From Achromobacter sp. MYb9 (GTDB lineage: Bacteria; Pseudomonadota; Gammaproteobacteria; Burkholderiales; Burkholderiaceae_B), in the NCBI RefSeq assembly GCF_002975275.1, contig NZ_PCOQ01000011.1, positions 1 to 64,000 of the forward strand: a DNA stretch of 64,000 nt, read 5' to 3'. Under the pieces are notes generated by a model. It did no database searches. It saw nothing but the letters and a program-made list of their open reading frames with translations, and was not told the origin of the DNA. Position 1 is the first letter of the stretch. Each line of letters opens with the position of its first letter. Shown piece by piece: positions 26,550-35,086 of this stretch. Both the position numbers and the translations under genes were made by a program.

Positions 26550-27498
26550 GGTTGTCTCCGTTCTCTTGTTTGTGGCGCATCAGGCGCATCAGTTTTTCAT
26601 CGCGCCAGAAGCGGCGCTTGGCAAGGTCTTCCTGCGGCAGCAGGCTGCGGCGTTCGTGCGCCAGCGCATCCACCAGCGCGCCGTCCCAGGCGACACATTC
26701 GCCCTGATCGGCGCCGATGGATTGGTACAGGCCGCCGTAGCGCGCGCAATAGTCGGCAATGCCGCCGGGCGCGTTCAGGTCGATCGTTTCGAACGGCCCC
26801 ATGAACGACCAGCGCAATCCCAGGCCGTCCTTCACGGTCGCATCGATGTCTTCCACACTGGCAATGCCCTCCTTGGCCAGCCGGAAGGCTTCGTGCAGCA
26901 AGGCGCCCTGCAGGCGATTAAGAATGAAGCCTTCGATTTCGCGGCGCACGAGCACCGGCTTCTGGCCAATCGCCGTCATGGCGGCGTTCGCGGCCTCCAG
27001 CGCCTGGGCGCTGGTCCAGGGCGCGGGACATAGCTCCACGACGGGGATCAGGTAGGGCGGGTTGACCGGGTGCGCGACCAGGCAGCGATGGCGGCCGGCC
27101 AGATGTTCGGTGAACTGGCTGGCGGGGATGCTGGACGTCGAACTGCCGATGACCGCATCGGGGTCGGCTGCCGCGTCCAGTTCCGAAAACAACGCACGCT
27201 TGGTCTCGACTTTTTCCGGCGAATTCTCCTGGATGTAGCACGCCCCCTTGACCGCATCGGCCAGGCTGTCGGCCACCTGTACACGTTCGATGATGGCGTC
27301 TGCGCCCGTCAACAGACCCTGCGTTTCCAGTTCGTGCAGCTGTTGCAGGATCAGGGCTCGCGCCTCGGCCAGCATGGCCGCGTTGACGTCATACAGGCGC
27401 ACATTCCAGCCCTTGCGCGCGAATACGATGGCCCATCCCTGGCCGATCAGCCCCGTTCCGATGATGGCGGCGCAACGCGCCTCGCGGCCGGCGCCCAT
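26542..27498 (-). CDS. 3-hydroxyacyl-CoA dehydrogenase-family protein (lambda-crystallin/carnitine dehydrogenase-like)
   Basis: A 318-residue NAD-dependent dehydrogenase of the CRYL1 / L-gulonate 3-dehydrogenase / carnitine dehydrogenase branch. It has the Rossmann motif GTGLIGQGWA, the IQENSPEK stretch, the active-site S-S-T-S-S-I and the catalytic His in AHPVNPPYLIPVVE. It oxidises a free beta-hydroxy acid rather than an acyl-CoA. Its ATG overlaps the SDR stop (ATGA) and its end overlaps the BKACE start by 8 bases. The operon order SDR, this gene, BKACE suggests three consecutive steps. Confidence 0.85.
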   Translation of the reverse strand: MGAGREARCAAIIGTGLIGQGWAIVFARKGWNVRLYDVNAAMLAEARALILQQLHELETQGLLTGADAIIERVQVADSLADAVKGACYIQENSPEKVETKRALFSELDAAADPDAVIGSSTSSIPASQFTEHLAGRHRCLVAHPVNPPYLIPVVELCPAPWTSAQALEAANAAMTAIGQKPVLVRREIEGFILNRLQGALLHEAFRLAKEGIASVEDIDATVKDGLGLRWSFMGPFETIDLNAPGGIADYCARYGGLYQSIGADQGECVAWDGALVDALAHERRSLLPQEDLAKRRFWRDEKLMRLMRHKQENGDNHG

Positions 27499-28280
27499 CA
27501 GTAGAGCTTCTGCGTAAAGCCGTCCACCACGATGGCCTGCCCGGTGACGCTGCGGGCGGCTTCGCTGGCGTTGAACAGCACCATGTTGGCGATATCGCGC
27601 GCCGTGACCATGCGGCCCAGCACGGCCTGGTTCTCGTACTGCGCCGCGATCTCGTCCACCGGGCGGCCAAGCGTGTCGGCCTTGGCCGCGATGACCGCAC
27701 GGATGCGCGGGCCTTCGACCGCGCCGGGCAGGATGGCGTTGACCCGGATTCCATGCGGCCCCAATTCAATCGCCAACGACTTCGTGAACCCGATCACCGC
27801 CCACTTGGATGCGGAATACACCGACCGACCAGCAAAGCCCAGGTGGCCGGCGGCGGACGAGAGGTTGATCATCACGCCGGCCTTGGACGCTTTCAACATG
27901 CCGATGGCTTGGCGCGCGCACAAGAACTGGCCCGTGATGTTCACGGCCAGCGTGCGGTCCCAATCGGCTTTGGACAGGGTTTCGACATAGCCCGTGGGCC
28001 CGGCCACACCCGCGTTATTGATCAGGATGTCCAGCCCGCCCAGCTTTTGCTTGACCGCTTTGAAGAGCGCGCCCACGCTGTCCTCGTCCGACACGTCCGC
28101 CACGGCGGTATGCACACCCGGCAATTCGGCGGGTAACGCGGCCAGACGCGTTTCATTCACGTCGCACACGAAAACCGTGGCGCCGGCGTGGTGAAAGACC
28201 TTGGCCATCTCCAGGCCCAGACCGTCCGCGCCGGCGGTGATCAGGACCCGTTTTCCGGCGAAATCGACTTCCTCGAACAT
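27498..28280 (-). CDS. Short-chain dehydrogenase/reductase
   Basis: A 260-residue classical SDR. The cofactor loop reads TAGADGLGLEMA (a variant of TGxxxGIG) and is followed by an acidic CDVNE, which favours NAD. The structural NNAG, the active-site Ser region INLSSAAG and the Y-S-A-S-K-W catalytic pair are present. The ATG at 28280 has AGGAGA about 7 bases upstream; the frame is open for another 51 codons, but those overlap the control region. It is the first gene of the SDR-dehydrogenase-BKACE operon and has a degenerate GntR-type site about 50 bp upstream. Confidence 0.88.
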   Translation of the reverse strand: MFEEVDFAGKRVLITAGADGLGLEMAKVFHHAGATVFVCDVNETRLAALPAELPGVHTAVADVSDEDSVGALFKAVKQKLGGLDILINNAGVAGPTGYVETLSKADWDRTLAVNITGQFLCARQAIGMLKASKAGVMINLSSAAGHLGFAGRSVYSASKWAVIGFTKSLAIELGPHGIRVNAILPGAVEGPRIRAVIAAKADTLGRPVDEIAAQYENQAVLGRMVTARDIANMVLFNASEAARSVTGQAIVVDGFTQKLY

Positions 28281-28330
28281 GCTTTTGTCTCCTGGATTTT
28301 TATGGAAAGGCGTGTTCCAGATGATATAGG

Positions 28331-28343
28331 ATATATGATTTGA
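28331..28343. promoter_or_regulatory. Candidate GntR operator, degenerate copy
   Basis: ATATATGATTTGA matches the first nine bases and one further position (10 of 13) of the 13-bp element at 23689. It sits 50 bp upstream of the SDR start on the minus strand. Just beside it lies a second AT-rich run, GATATAGGATATAT. The 331-bp divergent region 28281-28611 holds this site, the exact copy at 28537, and no gene. Confidence 0.45.
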
Positions 28344-28536
28344 CGCGGCAATTTCTTGACTTTTGCCGGCGCCGATCATGCCAGGAAAGGTACGTTCGCC
28401 TGACGGAATATTGCGCTTGATTTCAGGCACCATCGGCCGCTAAGGCTTTATTCATGCGGCTTTAGGGAATTCCCCGATTCGGCTTGCTGTGACCCCAACT
28501 AGAATCCAAGGCGGGGTTTTCGTACCTGCCCGGCCC

Positions 28537-28549
28537 ATATATCATATAT
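28537..28549. promoter_or_regulatory. Candidate GntR operator, exact copy 2
   Basis: ATATATCATATAT is the exact reverse complement of the site at 23689. It lies 62 bp upstream of the GTG start of the ABC transporter binding-protein gene, where a bound repressor could block RNA polymerase. A TAGAAT that could serve as a -10 box lies 32 bp further upstream (28500). Confidence 0.65.
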
Positions 28550-28611
28550 TTAAAAAAGACGGACACTACTAAAAACAGTCCGCATCCCATACCGACAAAG
28601 GAGCGTAGACC

Positions 28612-29811
28612 GTGTTCAAGTTCAATAAGATTATTTTGGCGCTGGGCGTGTGCGGCGTCTTGGCAAGCGGCACCGCAGCGGCCGACATGAAAGTGGGCGC
28701 CCTCTTCCCGTTCAGCGGCGCGCTTGCGCTGCTTGGGCAAGAGAGCTATCGCGGCCTGGAACTGGCCGTGAACGAGATCAACGCCGCCGGCGGGGTCAAC
28801 GGAGAGAAGATCGAAATCGTGAAGGCGGACGCCGTGGATCCGACGCAAGCCGTGTCGGAAACCAAGCGTTTGATCTCGGCCAATGTGGTCGGTGTGTTCG
28901 GCAGCTACGCCTCGGGCATTTCGTACGCGGCGTCGCCCGTGACGGAGCTGGCGGGCGTGCCTTATTTCGAGCTGGGCGCCACCGCCCACAAAATCACCAC
29001 GCGCGGCTACAAGTACCTGTTCCGCAGCAACCCCAACACGGCGCTGTATGGCGTGTCGGTGGTCAACGCGCTGCATGACACCATCGCCCCCGGCATGGGG
29101 CTGAATCCCAAGGACATCAAGATCGGGATCATCCACGAAGACGGGCCCTATGGCACCGACGTGGCGGCCACCGAAAAGAAGCGTGCCCAGGAACTGGGCT
29201 ACACGGTGGCCGAAGTGCTGCCGTATTCCGCCAAGACCGTGGACCTGTCGTCCCTGATCCTGCGCCTGAAGGGCGCCAAGGTCGACGTCGTGCTGCAAAC
29301 GGCCTACCAGAACGACGCCATCCTGTTCTTCAGCCAGGCGCGCGCCGCGGGCTTCAAGCCCAAGGTCGTGATCGGCGCGGGCGGGGGCTATTCGCTGGCC
29401 GACACGGCCAAGGCGGTCGGCGCCGACATGAACGGCGTGTTCGACCTGGACTTCCCGCAGTCGTCCATCAACCCGGCCGGCGCGCCGGGCCTGGACAAGT
29501 TCCTCGAAGCCTACAAGTCCACCTACAAGAGCGACCCGCAATCCGGCCATAGCCTGACCAACTACGTGGGCGCCAAGGCGTTCTTCGAAGCCATCGGCAA
29601 CGCCAAATCGACGGACAAGGACAAGATCCGCGCCGCGGTTCTGGCCTACAAGAAGCCGGCGGGCCAGACCGCCAACGGCTGGGCGTTCGAGTTCGGCGAA
29701 GACGGCCAGAACAATGCGTCCACGTTCTACGTGATGCAGTGGCAGGACGGCAAGCTTGTCACCATCGCACCCAGCAACCTCGCACTTGGCAAGCCTGTCT
29801 TCAAGAAGTAA
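28612..29811 (+). CDS. ABC transporter substrate-binding protein (branched-chain amino acid type)
   Basis: A 399-residue periplasmic binding protein with a signal peptide ending near AAAD (about residue 23). The type 1 binding fold starts MKVGALFPFSGALALLGQESYRG and includes the KADAVDPTQAVSETKRLI segment. The GTG start at 28612 has AAAGGAG about 7 bases upstream. It feeds the LivH and LivM/G-type permeases downstream. The many members of this family bind amides, aromatic acids and amino acids alike, so the ligand is open; the regulon context suggests the substrate of the flanking catabolic genes. Confidence 0.9.
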   Translation: MFKFNKIILALGVCGVLASGTAAADMKVGALFPFSGALALLGQESYRGLELAVNEINAAGGVNGEKIEIVKADAVDPTQAVSETKRLISANVVGVFGSYASGISYAASPVTELAGVPYFELGATAHKITTRGYKYLFRSNPNTALYGVSVVNALHDTIAPGMGLNPKDIKIGIIHEDGPYGTDVAATEKKRAQELGYTVAEVLPYSAKTVDLSSLILRLKGAKVDVVLQTAYQNDAILFFSQARAAGFKPKVVIGAGGGYSLADTAKAVGADMNGVFDLDFPQSSINPAGAPGLDKFLEAYKSTYKSDPQSGHSLTNYVGAKAFFEAIGNAKSTDKDKIRAAVLAYKKPAGQTANGWAFEFGEDGQNNASTFYVMQWQDGKLVTIAPSNLALGKPVFKK

Positions 29812-29826
29812 GCGCGACGCCAGTGA

Positions 29827-29848
29827 TCAGGCGCTTGGGGGCGCCTGA
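29827..29848 (+). promoter_or_regulatory. Intercistronic hairpin after the binding-protein gene
   Basis: TCAGGCGC-N6-GCGCCTGA is a perfect 8-bp stem 15 bp past the stop. A second near-perfect GC stem follows at about 29870-29906. No U-tract follows. Such hairpins often stabilise the upstream mRNA and give more binding protein than permease. Confidence 0.5.
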
Positions 29849-29932
29849 CGTTTCCCGGGATTCGCGCACGCCGGCGCGGCCGTCTTCAACGCGGCCGTGC
29901 CGGCGCCGCATCCCGCTCTAAGAGGTTGCACC

Positions 29933-30799
29933 ATGGATATTTTCATTCAACTGGTCATCAACGGCCTGTTGCTGGGCGGCGCATACACCATCATCAGCCT
30001 GGGGCTGACACTGATCTTCGGCGTCGTGCGTGTCGTGAACTTCGCGCACGGCGAATTCCTGATGATCGGCATGTACCTGGTCTATCTGATCGCCGCGCAA
30101 TTCGGCGTCCACCCGTATGTGGGGCTGGTTCCTGTTGCGGTGATTCTTTTCGCGCTGGGCGCGCTGACGCAAAAAGGCATCATCCAGCCGTTGCTGAACG
30201 CCGACCAGCACATCCAGATTTTCGCCACGGTGGGCGTGTCCACCATCTTGCTGAACCTGGCGCTGGTGATCTTCGGCGCCAACGTGTATCGCGCGCCGGT
30301 GGAACTGGGTACGAACGCCATCGACGTGGGCAACTTCTCGATGGTGACGGGCCAGTTGATCACCTTCGTGATCGGCATCAGCCTGGCCGTGTTGCTGCAC
30401 CTGTTCATGCATCGCACCTATCTGGGCCGCGCGCTGCGCGCCGTGGCGCAGCACCGCTATGCCGCCACGCTGATGGGCGTGAACGTGAACAACGTGTACG
30501 CCATCGCCTTCGGCCTGGGCACGGCATTCGTCGGTATCGCCGCAGGCCTGCTGGCGCCGCAGTATCCGGTATTCCCGACGGTCGGCACGTACTTCGTGCT
30601 GACGGCATTCGTGATCGTGGTGCTGGGCGGCCTGGGCAGCCTGTACGGCGCCGTCGCCGGCTCCATGATCATCGGTATCGTCGATACGCTGGCCGGCTAT
30701 TACATCGCCCCCGACCTGAAAGAGGTCGTGTATTTCGGGATCTTCCTCTTGATCCTTGTCCTGCGACCGAACGGCCTGTTCGGCGTCGGCACAGAGTGA
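29933..30799 (+). CDS. ABC transporter permease (LivH-like)
   Basis: A 288-residue inner-membrane permease with about eight hydrophobic segments. It opens with the LivH pattern L-V-I-N-G-L-L-L-G-G-A-Y-T-I-I-S-L-G and then VVNFAHGEFLMIGMY. The coupling region lies around RALRAVAQHRYAATLMGVN. The ATG at 29933 has AGAGG about 7 bases upstream. It works with the fused permease-ATPase encoded 22 bp downstream. Confidence 0.92.
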   Translation: MDIFIQLVINGLLLGGAYTIISLGLTLIFGVVRVVNFAHGEFLMIGMYLVYLIAAQFGVHPYVGLVPVAVILFALGALTQKGIIQPLLNADQHIQIFATVGVSTILLNLALVIFGANVYRAPVELGTNAIDVGNFSMVTGQLITFVIGISLAVLLHLFMHRTYLGRALRAVAQHRYAATLMGVNVNNVYAIAFGLGTAFVGIAAGLLAPQYPVFPTVGTYFVLTAFVIVVLGGLGSLYGAVAGSMIIGIVDTLAGYYIAPDLKEVVYFGIFLLILVLRPNGLFGVGTE

Positions 30800-30821
30800 T
30801 CAGAGCCACAAGGAGCGAGAC

Positions 30822-32603
30822 GTGTTTCCCGACTTTCGAAGCCCCAAAGCCTACGTCAGCCTGATTTTGCTGATCGTGATGTTCCTCGTGCCCGCCGTCA
30901 TGGGCACGCCTTTCTGGACCAACCTTTTTGTCTTGCTGTTCGTCTTCGCCTCGCTGTCCGTGGCGTGGAATATCGTCGGCGGCTACGCCGGCCAACTATC
31001 GCTGGGCCATGCCGTGTTCTACGGCATCGGCGGCTACACCGCGACGCTGCTGACGCAGAACTTCGGCATTTCGCCCTGGATCGGCATGTTGGCGGGCGCG
31101 GCCATCTCGGCGGCGGTCGCCATCGTGATCAGCTATCCCACGCTGCGGCTGCGCGGGCCCTTCTTCGCGCTGGCCACCATCGCCATCCTGGAAGTGGTGC
31201 GGCTGCTGGTGATCCACGAGGAAAGCTGGACGGGCGGTTCCAGCGGCATCAGCCTGCCGTTGAATATCGGCTGGGCGTGGATCGTGTTCCGCGAAAAGAT
31301 GAACTACGTGATCATCGCCTTCGGCCTGTTCCTGTTCGTCACGTGGGTGTCGTGGTACGTGCGCAAATCGCGCATCGGCCACTACCTGATCGCGATCCGC
31401 GAACGCGAGGACGCCGCGCTGGCCGTGGGCATCCACACCGTGCGGGTGAAGATCATCGCGGCGGTCGTGTCGGCCATGCTGACCAGCATCATCGGCACCT
31501 TCCACATCACCTACCTGACCTTCGTGGACCCCAGCTCGGCGTTTTCGCTGGAGCTGTCGATCCAGGTGGCCATGTTCGCGCTGATCGGCGGGCTGGGCAC
31601 GGTGGCGGGCCCGATCGCGGGCACCTTCCTGGTGCTGCCCATCGCGGAACTGGCGCGCGGATGGTTGTCCAGCGTGGGCAACGGCATGCACGGGCTGATC
31701 TACGGCCTGATCCTGGTCGCCGTGGTGCTGACCATTCCGCGTGGCCTGGCCGGCGCGTTCGGCCCCGCGATCGAACGCGGGCTGGCACGGTTGCCGTATC
31801 TGGGACAGCCCCGCAAGAAGCTCAAGCTGGCCGACGAACTGCGCTTGCACAACGCCACCCGTTCCGAGCAGCCGGTACTGAAGGCCGACAAGCTGTTCAA
31901 GAGCTTTGGCGGTCTACGCGCCACCAACGACGTATCGCTGACCCTGAACCAGAACGAGATCCTGGGGATGATCGGGCCTAACGGCGCGGGCAAGACGACC
32001 GTGTTCAATTTGCTGTCGGGCTTCCTGTCGCCGGACAAGGGCGGCATTTCGATGCTGGACGCGGAGGGCAACTGGGTCACCTGCAAGACGCCGGACGAGT
32101 ACGCGCACATGGGGTTGGGCCGCACATTCCAGATCGCCAAACCGTTTACGGGCCTGACGGTACTTGAGAACATCATGCTGGGCGCGTTCATCCGCACCTC
32201 AAGCCGCGACGAAGCCGAGCAGATCGCCCTGAAGGTGGCCGAGCAGACGGATCTGGTCAAGTACCTGAACACCGAAGCGCGCAGTCTGACGGTGGGCGGC
32301 ATGAAGCGGCTGGAAATTGCCCGCGCGTTGGCCATCAAACCGCGCATCCTGCTGCTGGACGAAGTGATGGCGGGGCTGAACCCCACCGACATCGAGAAGT
32401 CCATCCAGATGATCCGGCGCATCCGCGATTCGGGCGTGTCGGTGCTGCTGATCGAACACATGATGCAGGCCACGATGGCGCTGTCAGACCGCATCATCGT
32501 GCTGAACGAAGGCGCCGTGCTGGTCAGCGGCGCGCCCAAGGACGTGGTCGAGAACCCGGCCGTCATCGAAGCCTATTTGGGCAAGGAGTATCAGGATGCT
32601 TAA
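30822..32603 (+). CDS. Fused ABC permease-ATPase (LivM-LivG)
   Basis: A 593-residue fusion. Residues about 1-325 are a LivM-type permease with the SLGHAVFYGIGGYTATLL and LAVGIHTVRVKIIA regions. Residues about 345-593 are a LivG-type ATPase with Walker A GPNGAGKTT, signature LTVGGMKRLEIARAL and Walker B LLLDEVMAGLNP. Usually these are two genes. The signature is altered from the common L-x-Y-G-x-Q-R-R-L-E form. The GTG start at 30822 has AAGGAG about 7 bases upstream. It overlaps the LivF-type gene by 8 bases. Confidence 0.92.
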   Translation: MFPDFRSPKAYVSLILLIVMFLVPAVMGTPFWTNLFVLLFVFASLSVAWNIVGGYAGQLSLGHAVFYGIGGYTATLLTQNFGISPWIGMLAGAAISAAVAIVISYPTLRLRGPFFALATIAILEVVRLLVIHEESWTGGSSGISLPLNIGWAWIVFREKMNYVIIAFGLFLFVTWVSWYVRKSRIGHYLIAIREREDAALAVGIHTVRVKIIAAVVSAMLTSIIGTFHITYLTFVDPSSAFSLELSIQVAMFALIGGLGTVAGPIAGTFLVLPIAELARGWLSSVGNGMHGLIYGLILVAVVLTIPRGLAGAFGPAIERGLARLPYLGQPRKKLKLADELRLHNATRSEQPVLKADKLFKSFGGLRATNDVSLTLNQNEILGMIGPNGAGKTTVFNLLSGFLSPDKGGISMLDAEGNWVTCKTPDEYAHMGLGRTFQIAKPFTGLTVLENIMLGAFIRTSSRDEAEQIALKVAEQTDLVKYLNTEARSLTVGGMKRLEIARALAIKPRILLLDEVMAGLNPTDIEKSIQMIRRIRDSGVSVLLIEHMMQATMALSDRIIVLNEGAVLVSGAPKDVVENPAVIEAYLGKEYQDA

Positions 32604-33300
32604 GGTGACGAACCTGTCGTCGGGCTATGGCAAGAGCCAGGTGCTGAACGGCCTGAACTTCGAGGTCAACGCGGGCGAGATCGTCACCCTGATCGGCGCC
32701 AATGGCGCGGGCAAGACGACCACGCTGAAGACCCTGTGCGGCGTCATCCCCGCCATGCAGGGCAAGGTGGAATTCGAAGGCCAGGACCTGACCAACCGCA
32801 ATCCGTATGACATCGTGGACGCGGGCATCACCATGATTCCCGAGGGCCGCCAGCTGTTTCCGCACTTCACGGTGAAGGACAATCTGCTGATGGGCTCGTA
32901 CAAGCGCGCCGCGCGCCCCATCGTGGCCCGCAAGCTGGAAGAGGTGTTGCGCATTTTCCCGCGGGTAAAAGAGCGGCTGTCGCAATACGCGGGCTCGCTA
33001 TCGGGTGGTGAACAGCAGATGGTGGCGATCGCACGCGGCATGATGGCGGATCCGAAGCTGCTGGTGTTCGATGAGCCGTCGCTGGGCCTGTCGCCGCTGC
33101 TGGTGCAGCAGATGTTCGACATCATCCGCGACGTGACCTCGCACGGCGTCACGGTGCTGTTGGTGGAACAGAATGTGTTTCGCACGCTGCGGCTGGCCGA
33201 CCGGGGCTACGTGCTGGAGAACGGCGCCATCGTGCGGACCGGCACCGGCGCCGAATTGCTTAGCGACCCCCATGTGAAAAAGGCCTATCTGGGCCATTGA
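32596..33300 (+). CDS. ABC transporter ATP-binding protein (LivF-like)
   Basis: A 234-residue ATPase with Walker A GANGAGKTT, signature LSGGEQQMVAIARG, Walker B LLVFDEPSLGLSP and LLVEQNV at the switch region. The P-E-G-R-Q-L-F-P Q-loop context is typical of LivF. It is the second nucleotide-binding unit of the importer; the first is the C-terminal half of the preceding fusion. It overlaps that gene by 8 bases and is followed 20 bp later by the quinone oxidoreductase gene. Confidence 0.92.
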   Translation: MLKVTNLSSGYGKSQVLNGLNFEVNAGEIVTLIGANGAGKTTTLKTLCGVIPAMQGKVEFEGQDLTNRNPYDIVDAGITMIPEGRQLFPHFTVKDNLLMGSYKRAARPIVARKLEEVLRIFPRVKERLSQYAGSLSGGEQQMVAIARGMMADPKLLVFDEPSLGLSPLLVQQMFDIIRDVTSHGVTVLLVEQNVFRTLRLADRGYVLENGAIVRTGTGAELLSDPHVKKAYLGH

Positions 33301-33320
33301 CGACACCAGGACCCCTTCTT

Positions 33321-34316
33321 ATGACTCTACGCTGCACATTCATCGACCACGGCAAGGGCGGCGCGCCCGATTGCATGCACGTCGCCCAACGCGACATGGC
33401 CGCGCCCACAGGCCGGCAGGTCTTGATCGAGGTCGCTTATGCCGGCGTCAACCGCCCCGACGTGCTGCAGCGCTCTGGCTCGTATCCGCCACCACCGGGC
33501 GCATCGCCCTACCTGGGGCTGGAAGTGTCGGGCGCCATCATCGCCGTCGGCCCGGACGTCACGGCCTGGAAGGTCGGCGATGCCGTCTGCGCCCTGACGC
33601 CGGGCGGTGGCTACGCCCAATACTGCCTGGCCGACGAACGCCATTGCCTGCCCGTGCCGCGCGGCATGGACATGCTGTCCGCCGCCGCCATCCCGGAAAA
33701 CTACTTCACGGTCTGGACCAACGTGTTCGACCGCGCCCGCCTGTCGGCCGGCGAGAAATTCCTGGTGCATGGCGGCTCCAGCGGCATCGGCCTGACCGCC
33801 ATCCAGCTGGCCCGCGCGTTCGGCGCCGAAGTCTGGACCACGGTTGGCAACCCGGCCAAGGCGGATGCCTGCCTGAAGGCCGGCGCGCACCATGCGGTGC
33901 TGTACCGCGACGCGGACTTTGAAGCCGAAGTGCGGCAAGCCACTGGCGGCGCCGGCGTGGACGTGATCCTGGACATGGTGGGCGGCGCCTACATCAACAA
34001 GAACCTCCGCCTGCTTGCCGTGAATGGCCGGCTGGTGCAGATCGCCTTCCTGGAGGGCAGCAAGGCTGAAATCGACGCGCTGCCCATCATGATCAAGCGG
34101 CTGCAATTCACGGGATCGACGTTGCGCCCGCGCTCGGACGACGACAAGGGCGACATCGCGCGGTCCTTGGCCGAGAAGGTCGTGCCGCTGATGGAGCAAG
34201 GGCAATGCCTGCCCCTGATCCATGAAGTGTTCCCGCTGGCCCAGGCCGCCCAGGCCCACGCCTTGATGGAAAGCAGCAAGCACATCGGCAAGATCATGCT
34301 GAAGGTGCAGGCATGA
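33321..34316 (+). CDS. NAD(P)H:quinone oxidoreductase-like medium-chain dehydrogenase (PIG3 type)
   Basis: A 331-residue zinc-free MDR protein. It shows the GVNRPDVLQRSGSYPPPPGASP stretch typical of PIG3/QOR proteins, the GLEVSG turn, the NADPH-binding GGSSGIGLTAIQLA (about residue 150) and the ENYFTVW helix. It reduces quinones or enones using NADPH. The ATG at 33321 has CAGGA about 10 bases upstream; a TTG 24 bases earlier overlaps livF. It is in the transporter operon and its stop overlaps the next SDR start. Confidence 0.87.
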   Translation: MTLRCTFIDHGKGGAPDCMHVAQRDMAAPTGRQVLIEVAYAGVNRPDVLQRSGSYPPPPGASPYLGLEVSGAIIAVGPDVTAWKVGDAVCALTPGGGYAQYCLADERHCLPVPRGMDMLSAAAIPENYFTVWTNVFDRARLSAGEKFLVHGGSSGIGLTAIQLARAFGAEVWTTVGNPAKADACLKAGAHHAVLYRDADFEAEVRQATGGAGVDVILDMVGGAYINKNLRLLAVNGRLVQIAFLEGSKAEIDALPIMIKRLQFTGSTLRPRSDDDKGDIARSLAEKVVPLMEQGQCLPLIHEVFPLAQAAQAHALMESSKHIGKIMLKVQA

Positions 34317-35080
34317 GCGGCCGCTTCCAGGATCAGGTCGCCATCGTGACAGGCGCGGTGGGGGGCATCGGCTCGGCCATCGTCGAGAGTTTTCTGGCCG
34401 AAGGCGGCCGCGTCGGGCTGATCGATTTCAACTCGCAGGCGGGCCAGGCGTTCGAGAAAGAACTGCGCAAGCACGGCCACGAGGTGGCCTTCGTCCACGC
34501 CGATGTGGCGCATTACGATCAATGCCAGGCGGCCTACGACCGCATCACGTCCGAGTTGGGGCCGGCGACCATCCTGGTGAACAACGTCGGCATTTCGCCC
34601 AAGACGGACGGACGCGCGCTGAAGGTCTGGGAGATGCCGCCCGGCGAATGGGATAGCGTGGTGTCGGTGAACCTGAATAGCGTGTTCTACATGACGCATC
34701 TGGCCACGCCGCACATGGTCAAGCAACGCCAGGGCCGCGTGATCAACATGTCATCGGTGGCGGGCAAGGCTTACTGCGATATCGTGGCGGCGCACTACGC
34801 GGCGACCAAGGCCGGCCTGATTGGCCTGACCCGCCACTGGGCAGCCGAGCTGGGGGAATTCGATGTGACGGTGAACGCGCTGGCGCCGGGGCGCATCAGT
34901 ACGCCGTTGCTGAAAAGCGTGCCGAAAGCCATCAATGACGCCGTGGCGCAGGTGACCGCGCTGCGCCGCCTGGGAACCCCCGAGGAAGTGGCCGATGCCT
35001 GCCTGTTCTTCGCGTCCGACCAGGCCAGGTTCGTCACCGGCCAGGTCCTGGACGTGGCCGGTGGATGGTTGATGACTTGA
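34313..35080 (+). CDS. Short-chain dehydrogenase/reductase (3-oxoacyl-ACP reductase-like)
   Basis: A 255-residue SDR with the cofactor loop TGAVGGIGSA, DFNSQ after strand 2 (NAD preference), NNVGIS in place of NNAG, the Ser region INMSSVAGKAY, and the Y-A-A-T-K catalytic pair. It ends with the usual VTGQVLDVAGGW. It overlaps the quinone oxidoreductase stop by the ATGA arrangement and closes the transporter operon. It probably oxidises a hydroxyl of the imported substrate. Confidence 0.88.
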   Translation: MSGRFQDQVAIVTGAVGGIGSAIVESFLAEGGRVGLIDFNSQAGQAFEKELRKHGHEVAFVHADVAHYDQCQAAYDRITSELGPATILVNNVGISPKTDGRALKVWEMPPGEWDSVVSVNLNSVFYMTHLATPHMVKQRQGRVINMSSVAGKAYCDIVAAHYAATKAGLIGLTRHWAAELGEFDVTVNALAPGRISTPLLKSVPKAINDAVAQVTALRRLGTPEEVADACLFFASDQARFVTGQVLDVAGGWLMT

Positions 35081-35086
35081 ACGGGC

